From the NCBI GenBank assembly GCA_037447655.1, contig JBBHKE010001550.1, forward strand, positions 44,529 to 108,528: a DNA stretch of 64,000 nucleotides. The letters run 5' to 3'. Origin of the DNA: Zygnema cylindricum (taxonomy: Eukaryota; Streptophyta; Zygnematophyceae; Zygnematales; Zygnemataceae). How positions within the stretch are numbered: the first letter of the stretch is position 1; every line of letters begins with the position of its first letter. The notes below the pieces were generated by a model. It was not told the origin of the DNA and did no database searches. It saw nothing but the letters and a program-made list of their open reading frames with translations. Positions 55,931-64,000 of this stretch are shown here, in pieces. A program made the position numbers and the translations under genes.

Positions 55931-56738
55931 CTATTCCTTACAGATTTTATGTTCTCTATCCCGGCTTATTATCGGAAGCCTTATCTACTTCATAAATTGT
56001 ACCAGTCAAGATATTGCCACAGCTATTGGAGCCTTAAGCCGAAGTCTGCAAAATCCAAAGAAGTCAGACTCGGAGGCAGCAAAGAGAGTTTTTCGGTATC
56101 TTGTAGGAACTCGAAACCTCCACAACTATTGGAGCCTTAAGCTGAAGTTTGCAAAATCCAAAGAAGTCAGACTCGGAGGCAGCAAAGAAAGATTTTCGGT
56201 ATCTTGAAGGAACTCGAAACCTCCAACTCTTTCTCACTGGAGATGAAGTGAAAAGTCAGACCTGGAGCGATGCAAGCTATAAGATATGCCAAGCCAACTA
56301 TATACCACCGGATATATATTTTAAAGATTGGAAGCGGGACATGCTGGTGGAGCAACAAACATCAGAAGGTGGCAGCTCCGTCTCCTATAGAGGTTGGGTA
56401 TATTGCGGCCTACTCAGCTGTCAAGGAGATACTTTGTGAAAAGTCTCTCTTTCAAGAGCTTTTTTTTATGTAGTCTAGGCCTCAGACAGTGTGGTGTGAA
56501 AATCAGACTGCTATTGCTATTACATCTAACCCTAACCATCACTTCAAAGCAAACACATTGATATCAAGCTAACTTTTGTGACAGAAAAGGTTATGAGAAG
56601 AGTTTTGAAACTCGGTTATTTATTGGATGAGCAGATGGTTCTTGACATGATGACTAAACCCTTCTTGGCACCTAAGTTACATTTTGGCGGAGAGGCATGT
56701 GGTCTAAGTGGCTAGTAGAGTTGAAAGCATTAAGAGAG
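55931..56738 (+). pseudogene. Copia-6 RNase H and 3' untranslated region
   Basis: Contains a FINCTSQDIATAIGAL-like block, then a 103-bp tandem duplication (56023-56228) of the LSRSLQNPKKSDSEAAKR region, then QTWSDASYK and a CENQTAIAITSNPNHHFK block. It ends before the LTR at 56739. Confidence 0.83.
56023..56228 (+). repeat. 103-bp tandem duplication in Copia-6 RNase H
   Basis: Two copies of 'ctattggagccttaagc...ctcgaaacctccaca' with about six differences. Confidence 0.88.
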
Positions 56739-57437
56739 TGGTGTTTCGGAAAGCTTTAGTCCTCTCTATGCCTCGGAATGTGAAGGAGAGAGGAGAGAGA
56801 GTTTGAAGACTTAGAGTGTTATCACTAAGTCCAGTGAGTACGTACCAGAATTGGTGTTATAATGACTCATTGAGGAGTACACCGATGAATACACTTCCGT
56901 GATACGCGTCAGTACAAGAGAGAAAGTATTCTGAAATATCCGCCTGTTGGTGTTCGTGTACGGACACACCTGAGGATTGAAATGACACGTGGTCGTTCAC
57001 CTATGGACGTTAATGTGATATGCACGAGGCCGACGGAGACCATCGACAAATGCTAGTCAAAGTGGATTATTTACACGATGATCTAACGTGAATACAGAAT
57101 CCTACGTAGTTGTAAATATTCATTTGAACTAGTCTTTGTCTGTATTTGATTAGTTGATTAGTGTAGGATTCCTTTGTTTGACATACCATGTCATTTCGGG
57201 TATACCCACAGTATTAGTTGTGTTATGTTATTAGATGTACGGCAGGTATGCCTACGTACATTCAGTAGTGAAGCTTTTGTGTATATAAGTAGGACTGGGT
57301 CATTTTTGGAGTTAGGAACAATTTGTATCAAAAATTGTACAAGTTGCTTTTGGTAATTATATATCTGAATATCTCACATATTTGTCAGCTGAATTACTTG
57401 AAATTTTGTGTGTGTGTTTGTCTTTGTGTTATCTACG
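56739..57437 (+). mobile_element. Copia-6 3' LTR, 5' part
   Basis: Starts TGGTGTTTCGGAAAGC, follows the 5' LTR and breaks at 'gttatctacg', where Copia-7 begins. It resumes at 63940. Confidence 0.85.
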
Positions 57438-57440
57438 GTT

Positions 57441-58303
57441 TTTTTTCTTGAGATAACAACCGGAACCGAAGACGATGAGGATGCCGGTGTAGTCATCTCA
57501 AAACCAAACCAAGCAAGAAACTCTCACAAAAACCGGTCTAAAAATATAGCAGCTTGGACAGTTCATAAAACACAAAAAAAAGACACAATAGCCCTGCAAA
57601 TCTACCACATTGTAGATATTATCAGGATGAACACACACACAAAGTTACAAGTTATTTTGCTAATATGTCTGTGAGATATTCACAGATGAAAATGCCAAAA
57701 ACAGGCTGTACTGTTTTTGACTACAAAGTTTTCATAACTCCAAAAATGACTAAGTCCTACTCATATACATTGAAGCTTCACTACCAAACGTACGGAGGAA
57801 TATCTGCCGTACATATATCTACCTAACACACGTAATACTATGCGTATACCCGAAATGACAAAGTATGTCAACCAAAAAGTATTCTACACTAATCAACTAA
57901 TCAAATAATGACAAAGACCAAATCAAGCGAATATTTACAACAACGTATGTTTCCGTATTCCACGTTGAATCATCGTGTACATGATTAACTCTGACCAGCA
58001 TTTTTCAGCGGTCTTCGTCTGCCGCCAACATATCAAATTCAGATCCATAGGTAAACCGCCAAGTGTCATTTCGGTCTTTAGGTGTATTTGTACACCAACA
58101 CACGGATATTCCGCAATACGTTCTCCCTTGTAACTTTGCGTATTCCGGGAGTTTATTTAATCGGTGTACTCCTCAATGAGTCACTGTAACACCAATTCTG
58201 GTTCGTAGTGAACCGGATTTACTGAAAAACATTCTAAGTCTCGAAACTCTCTCTTCCTCACATTCCGAGGCATAGAGAGGACTAAAGCTTTCCCAAAACA
58301 ACA
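57441..58303 (-). mobile_element. Copia-7 3' LTR
   Basis: Minus strand starts TGTTGTTTTGGGAAAGC at 58303 after the tract AAAGCTTTAGGGGAG. Its lower end is a T-tract where the usual AGAACAACA end is decayed. It carries the intact sequence 'ccacgttgaatcatcgtgtac' at 57960-57980, the empty counterpart of the MITE site in the 5' LTR. Confidence 0.85.
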
Positions 58304-58407
58304 CTCCCCTAAAGCTTTAGACTCTACTTGTCACTTAGGCCACATGCCTCTCTACAGAACTTTAATTTAGGTGGAAGCAAGGGTTTAGTCATTATGTCAA
58401 CAACCAT

Positions 58408-59212
58408 CTACTCATCTGGTAAATAAGTGAGTTTCAAAACACTTCCCAAAACCTTCTCACTTACAAAGTGTAGCTTGATATCAATGTGTTTGCTCTTAAA
58501 GTGATAGTTAGGGTAAGATGCAATAGCAATAGCAACTTGATTGTCACTCCACACCATTTGAGGTCCTGTTTGCATAAAGAAAAGCTCTTGGAGGAGAGAC
58601 TTTACCCAAATTACCTCTTTGACAGCAGCCTGCATGGTAGATTGAGCTGTCACCTTCTGAAGTTTGTAACTCCAGCAGCGTGTCCCACTTCCAATCTTTA
58701 GAATATATCTGGTGGTAGAGCGTCGGATTGGCATATCTCTATAGCTAGCATCGCTCCATGTCTCAATTTTCACTTCTTCTCCACCGAGAGAGAGATAGAG
58801 GTTCTGAGTTCCAGGAAGATATCGAAGAACTCTCTTTGCTGCCTCCCAGTGTGACTTCCTTCGATTTTGAAAACTTTGGCTTAAAGCTCCAACAACTGGT
58901 GCAATATCCGGACGGGTACAATTCATGAAGTAGATAAGACTTTCAACAATATGCCTGTAAAGAATGGATGACATAAAAACCCGCCTCCCTTAACTTTAAA
59001 TAATCATCAATCACAACCCCACCATGTGATTCCTTCCCCTCTATTTTTTGTCTGAACTCCAGGAGAGTAGAACTCCCATTTGCCTCCAACATGCCAAACC
59101 TCTCAAGCATGTTCCCAATGACTTCCTTCTGTGTCAAATAAATTAGTCTTTGTTTTCTATCCCTTTTTACCTGAATTCCCAAAATGTTCTTAGCCTCCCC
59201 TAAATCTTTCAT
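58408..59212 (-). pseudogene. Copia-7 RNase H and RT thumb
   Basis: MKDLGEAKNILGIQVKRDRK, SLIYFMNCTRPDIAPVVGAL, ETWSDASYRDMPIRRSTTRY, VWSDNQVAIAIASYPNYHFK. The STMEAEY block has lost its second half (STMQAAVKEVIW), so the catalytic Glu is missing. Confidence 0.88.
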
Positions 59213-59708
59213 TTTGAACCAGGAATTCAGAGCTATTTTTATTTTCTTAAATTCATAAATTGATTAACTCAATAGCAGCAAATCATCAACATACACAGCA
59301 ATATATATCACTCCATCTTCCCATTCTATTACATAAACTGAATGATCCGAGTTGATCGTAGTAAAGACGATATTTGTAAGAAATTCATTTTGTTTCAGGT
59401 TCCACAGTCGTGGCGCTTGCTTTAAACCATAAAGGGACGGCGCTTGCTTTAAACCATAAAGGGACTGTTGGCGCTTGCTTTAAACCATAAAGGGACGGCG
59501 CCTGCTTTAAACCATAAAGGGACTTCAACAATTTACAGACCAAATTTTCTTTTCCTTTTTCTGTATACCCATCTAGTTGCTTCATGTAAATAACTTCCTC
59601 TAAATCTCCATGCAAGAAAGCAGTCTTCACATCCATTTGATGCAATTCCATATCCTCTATTAGTGCCAGAGATAAAAGAATCCTAACAGCATGAAAACGA
59701 ACTATAGG
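59213..59708 (-). pseudogene. Copia-7 reverse transcriptase core
   Basis: [20 protein letters not shown] and [20 protein letters not shown], then a repeated SLYGLKQAP motif (four 27-bp units at 59413-59524). The region of the YxDD box (near 59290) is in another frame. Confidence 0.85.
59413..59524 (-). repeat. Four 27-bp tandem copies of the SLYGLKQAP codons
   Basis: Units at 59413-59439, 59440-59466, 59471-59497 and 59498-59524, the third preceded by four extra bases (TGTT) that shift the frame. Copia-6 has a partial duplication at the same motif. Confidence 0.95.
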
Positions 59709-60662
59709 TTAAAAAGTCTCTTCATAATCAATGCCCTCTTTTTGGCTATACCTTTTAACAAAAAACCTTGACTTATACCTCTCAATGGTATTATCCGAAT
59801 TCAGCTTTAACTTGAATACCCACTCACAACTGATCGTTTTTCGATCCGGTGGAAGTTCCACAAGCACCCACGGTTGAGCCTCCATGATTGACTTGATCTC
59901 GTCATTTGCCGCGATAATCCTTAAATATTTTTCTCGAACGGAAAAAGCTTCTTGAATGGTAAAATTTTCCCATGTGCTTACAAAATAAGCATGGTCCACT
60001 CGATCACATCTCAACCGGCTGCTTTGTCTTCTTCCCCCCGGAAAATTTGAAGCGAGAATTGTTGGTCCCCGGCTTGGTCTTGGAGGATGGGGAGGAGGAG
60101 GAGAAGGTGGAGGAGGTGTTGCGGTAGTAGTTGCAACAGCAGGTGGATTTGGCGGCCCAAAAACATGTGGTAGTCTAGATGGAGAGGAAGAAACCGCCGA
60201 TTGCGTGAAGGGAATCGGATTAAGTATAATATATTCCTGCAATTTTTGTGTCTTTTCCGCCTTATTCATGCTAAAAACATCAACAAATTGACTTTTTTCT
60301 TTGATTTTAACATTCTTAGCAATCTGAATTGTAATTTTTTGAGAATTATACACTCTATATCCTACACATTTATTATCATAGCCCAAAAATATCCCAGGTA
60401 CAGATTTCGGACTCAATTTCCAATTTGGAAGATTATCCAACATAAAAAACTTACTTCCAATGACTCTAAAGTGAATGACATTTAACTTCCTTCCTGTCCA
60501 CATGTCATAAGGTGTTTTATCCTTCACAGATTTGGTTTCTATTCTATTTATAATGTAAGAAACACACTGAAAAGCTTCCCCCCGGGATTTCGGATCCACA
60601 CCTTTATGCATCATCATAGATTTAGCACATTCAGTCAAAGTCGGATTGAGTCTTTTAGCCAC
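59709..60662 (-). pseudogene. Copia-7 integrase C-terminus, linker and RT start
   Basis: A 317-residue open frame: LNPTLTECAKSMMMHKGVDP, DKTPYDMWTGRKLNVIHFRV, SVPGIFLGYDNKCVGYRVYN, the proline-rich linker TATPPPPSPPPPHPPRPS, GGRRQSSRLRCDRVDHAYFV, CEWVFKLKLNSDNTIERYKS, and an IDYEETF end. It is the best preserved part of this element. Confidence 0.9.
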
Positions 60663-61412
60663 ACCATTCTGTTTCGGAGTTTAAGGAACATTAAACTCAT
60701 GAGAAATTCCATTTTCTTTTGAGTATTTAGCAAATGCATTTGATACATACTCTCCACCGTTCTCGGAGCGCAAAGCAAGAATTGATTTCCCTTGAAGTTT
60801 TTCCGCCCATATCCGGAAATGCTTAAAATGTGTGAAGACCTAGCTCTTTTCCTTCATGAAATACACTCCGCTCAACCGTGATTAGTCATCCGTGAAGGTG
60901 ACAAGGTATTTTCTGCCACTGAAGGAAGGAACTTTGTCTGATCCCTATACATCTTATTGGATAAGGGCGAGAAGGTCCTTTGCTCGATAGTATAAAATCT
61001 ATGGTAAGGGAAGCTTATGAAGCTTTTCGAGAGCACAACCATCACACACCTGGGATTCCTTTTGACCAAGCTTGACACCTTCTATCATATTAGTCTTCAC
61101 CATCTTTTCAAGCCTCTCATTGTGAACATGCATAAGCCTTTTATGCCACAAAACATTTTCAAAAATGACATTGGATTACACAAAATCAACTTTATTAACC
61201 AGGTCCATCGGATATAGCATGTTTTGGCCGCTAGTTCCCACTAAAGCTACTCTCCCATCTTTGCTTACTATCTTTTTGCCTTTGCTCTGAAAGACATCAA
61301 AACCCTTACTCTTTGCAACTGAGGTAGAAAATATTTTTTTCTTAAATTTTGGCACATATAAGACTTCATGCAAAGTTCTTTTTACAGCTTTGCCATCTAT
61401 CTCACAATTCAC
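60663..61412 (-). pseudogene. Copia-7 integrase N-terminal and core
   Basis: MNCEIDGKAVKRTLHEVLYV (end of protease), then a VKTNMIEGVKLGQKESQVCD-like zinc region, and a RSENGGEYVSNAFAKYSKEN-like core where the second catalytic Asp is Glu. Frameshifts and stops. Confidence 0.8.
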
Positions 61413-61740
61413 ATCTATGTTACCTTAGGCATTAGATTCAACCGTGCCACCACAAGCATAAAATATATGACGAATGGGGATAGGTGTCATATATTAAAAT
61501 AGGATTTGTTCCAACACATATGGGAGGAACTCTCGAATCCACAATCCACCCGAGATCTTTCTCTCTCTCCATCATCTTAGCTAAAGCAAAGACCTCGGTG
61601 TTGTCACTTTTAGGGAAAATGACAACCTCCAATTTCTCCTTCTTCATCTCCTTCATTAGTTCTTCTTCCTCCGCTGAAAAAGCCGCAGTTTTGACCGGAG
61701 GTTTCGGTGTGAATGAAGCTCCATTCACCTTCCATCCTCT
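61413..61740 (-). pseudogene. Copia-7 protease, broken
   Basis: EKDLGWIVDSRVPPICVGTN: the active-site D-S-G is changed to D-S-R, and a small deletion shifts the frame after it. The upstream FSAEEEELMKEMKKEKLEVV is an acidic/basic leader. Confidence 0.85.
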
Positions 61741-62474
61741 TTGATAATAACCTTTTTCACACGGTTATATATACAAAGGAAAATTTTTGTACAAATGACC
61801 ATTATTGTAGTAATAGACACACCTTTCATACTGCTAAAAAACTGATTTCCTTGAAATCTATTATCTCTCTAAAACTGAGCATTGTAAGGTACAACTAGCT
61901 TTCCAGAATTAAATGCTAGCTGATTTGCTTTTTATCTGGCATATACTCTATAGCCATAGCTCGATTCCACTGTGTCTTATCAAAATTTTTTAGTTCATCA
62001 TAGGCTCTTTTATACTCAGTAAGAACCCCCATCACTAGAAGCATTGCTTGATGATACTCAGTAAAAGAACCACACCACCACACCACTTGAGCATGCATTT
62101 TTGGCAACCAAAAGTCTGAACCTATTGCAATATTCCAACATGTTTCCACCTGTATATTTATATTCCCAGACCTGCTCAGCAGTTATAATCTCATGTTGAG
62201 CATTAGCTGTATAACATGTCGTTTTCAAAGCATCCCAAATCCTTGATGCTTAGTAGTTTGAATATATGTCATATGTAGCTCCTTAGATATCATTAGATTT
62301 ATAAGATGAAAAGCTTGCTCATTCTTTTTATCATAGTTGGCATCAGTTTCAGCCAAAGATCCACTAACAACATTAAAAAGCTTCACTTGTACAAAGTAAG
62401 ACCGAACAAGATCTGCCCAATACAAATATTCCCTCCCATCAAAAACCGGAATTTGTGAAGGTGGGCCCGTGACC
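61741..62474 (-). pseudogene. Copia-7 gag
   Basis: Starts at 62530 in the LTR (MATPASLSSSVPLVVSEQ), then a stop, then VTGPPSQIPVFDGREYLYWA and ISKELHMTYIQTTKHQGFGM, TEYKRAYDELKNFDKTQWNR. The zinc knuckle CVYYYNNGHLYKNF lacks two Cys. Confidence 0.85.
62461..62474 (-). promoter_or_regulatory. Primer-binding site of Copia-7
   Basis: Minus strand GGTCACGGGCCCAC next to the LTR end AACAATA. It has two T-to-C changes against the initiator tRNA-Met complement GGTTATGGGCCCAC. Confidence 0.65.
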
Positions 62475-63939
62475 TATTGTTCTGAGACAACAAGCGGAAC
62501 CGAAGACGATAAGGATGCCGGTGTAGCCATCTCAGAACCAAACCAAGCAAGAAACTCTCACAAAAACCGGTCTGAAAATACAGCAACTTGGACAGTTCAT
62601 AAAACAAAAAAAAGAGACACAATAGCCCTGCAAATCTACCACATTGTAAATATTATCAGGATAAACACACACACAAAGTTACACGTTATTTTGCTAATAT
62701 ATGTGTTAGATATTCACAGATGAAAATGCCAAAAACAAGCTGTACAGTTTTTGACTACAAAGTGTTCATAACTCCAAAAATGACTAAGTCCTACTCATAT
62801 ACACTGAAGCTTCACTACCGAACGTACGGCGGCATACCTGCCGTACATCTATCTACCTAACACACGTAATACTATGCGTATACCAGAAATGACAAGGTAT
62901 GTCAACCAAAAAGTATTCTACACTAATCAACTAATCAAATAAAGACAAAGACCAAATCAAGCGAATATTTACAACAACCTAAGATTGCGTATTCCACGTT
63001 GAATCCATGATTCAAAATAAGGCGTTTTTATGGTAGGCCTTTTGCAGGCACACAAAACTTGGCACAAAACTCGCGCAGAGTACGCATACTGTAGGTGTGT
63101 GCGTTGTGAACACTTTTGTACGAACATACGAATCTGACGTATCATCATGTGTAGCGCACGCCGTCGGACGTAATTTTTTAACAAACTGACACAACCTAGG
63201 ATGACGTTCCTCGGGAAAAAAAACCCGGAAAAAAAAACGCGGACATAAGTCCTACCATAAGTTGTGTTATGGGCTTTTCATGTGATCTTCTTAGATCGCT
63301 ACTTTGATCACCGACCTTCCGATTCCGAATTTGATGGTTTAAATATTAAATACCTCAAAACTCACGGAAAAATAAAAATTTGTCCGAATGTTTTTCAAAA
63401 TTTAGACATGACGTTTAATTCTCTATCGATCGATGTGCAACTCAACCGTGTTAATATTATTTTTCATTTTGCAGCCAATACAATATGGGTCTTAAGGCCA
63501 TATTGTATGTTTTGCGTACAATATGCATATTGTATGGGCCTACTTTCACCTACTTATAAGCTATGGTTGAATCATCGTGTACCTGATCCACTCTGACCAG
63601 CATTTGTCAGTGGTGTCTGTCTTCCGCCCACATATCAAATTCAGATCCATAGGAAATTCAGATCCATAGGAAATTCAGATCCATACGTAAACCGCCAAGT
63701 GTCATTCCGGTCTTTAGGTGTATCCGTACACCAACAAACGGATATTCTGGAATACGATCTCCATTGTAACGTCATGTATTCCGAGAGTGTATTTAATCGG
63801 TGTACTCCTCAATGAGTCACTACAACACCAATTCTGGTTTGTAGTGAACCGGACTTACTGAAAAACATTCTAAGTCTCGAAACTCTCTTTTCCTCACATT
63901 CCGAGGCATAGAGAGGACTAAAGTTTTCCCAAAAAAACA
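62475..63939 (-). mobile_element. Copia-7 5' LTR, interrupted by MITE copy 2
   Basis: Without the 560-bp MITE and one 8-bp duplication it is about 897 bp and matches the 3' LTR at 57441-58303. A 17-bp block 'ggaaattcagatccata' is triplicated at about 63632-63680. Confidence 0.87.
63006..63565. mobile_element. MITE, hAT-like, copy 2 (560 bp)
   Basis: Flanked by GTTGAATC at 62998-63005 and 63566-63573. Left end CATGATTCAAAATAAGG, right end the complement of CATAGCTTATAAGTAGG: diverged versions of the copy 1 termini. It shares the 'aagttgtgttatgggctttt' and 'tacaatatgggtcttaagg' interior blocks with copy 1 and is longer in the middle. Confidence 0.9.
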
Positions 63940-64000
63940 CGTTATAGTAGATTTGCAAAGCTATTGTGTCTCTGATTTGTGAGGGAGGGAGGGAGGGAGG
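63940..64000 (+). mobile_element. Copia-6 3' LTR, continuation to window edge
   Basis: 'agtagatttgcaaagctattgtgtctctg' follows the Copia-6 5' LTR at 52334-52364, confirming that Copia-7 sits in this LTR. The last 22 bases are a GGGA repeat. Confidence 0.8.
63979..64000 (+). repeat. (GGGA)n tract at window edge
   Basis: GTGAGGGAGGGAGGGAGGGAGG: four or more G-runs, which could fold as a quadruplex or mark a low-complexity edge. It is cut by the window end. Confidence 0.85.

Overview
The window looks like plant nuclear DNA. It holds a broken, intron-containing gene of the plant PRISE family (progesterone 5-beta-reductase / iridoid-synthase-like), buried in nested LTR retrotransposons of the Ty1/Copia and Ty3/Gypsy types. 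I see no intact host gene, no rRNA, no confident tRNA gene and no CRISPR array. None of the Copia elements carries the usual plant primer-binding site (TGGTATCAGAG). They carry GGTTATGGGCCCAC, the complement of the anticodon arm of initiator tRNA-Met, as in Drosophila copia. A Gypsy element ends in a PHD finger. Both hint at a plant lineage outside the best-studied flowering plants, but I cannot name the species.

Layout. 1-2.6 kb: a relic Copia LTR and unassigned DNA. 2.65-5.3 kb: a hAT-like MITE, then exons of the PRISE-like pseudogene (minus strand), one exon cut off by an LTR fragment. 5.5-19.3 kb: Copia-1 (minus strand). Its 3' LTR is split by a tandem Copia-2 (LTR / RNase H remnant / LTR / gag-pol / LTR, 6470-14343), and its gag is split by a solo LTR; a 10-N gap cuts off its 5' end. 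19.6-31.7 kb: an LTR fragment, then Gypsy-1 with Copia-3 (23089-29573, target duplication GAGCA) inside its integrase. 31.7-43.7 kb: Copia-4 (minus strand), whose 5' LTR is split by an 8.2-kb tandem LTR array. 43.7-46.3 kb: Gypsy and Copia LTR relics plus unassigned DNA. 46.3-51.2 kb: Copia-5, internally deleted, target duplication GTGGC. 51.5 kb to the end: Copia-6, with Copia-7 (minus strand) inserted in its 3' LTR and a second MITE inside the 5' LTR of Copia-7.

Three observations stand out. (1) At 35099-43299 there are four LTRs of 1319 bp and three 975-bp non-coding internal regions in perfect alternation, with one target duplication (CTTTG) around the whole block. (2) A half-tRNA primer site abuts the LTR in every Copia element where it can be seen, and gag starts inside the LTR, so the primer site is also translated (Q-V-M-G-P-P). 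(3) LTRs of the TGTTGAAA family carry, on the strand opposite to element transcription, a tRNA-like module with A-box and B-box features in at least seven copies.

All boundaries and comparisons were made by eye. Exact identities, tRNA assignment and age need alignments that could not be run here.
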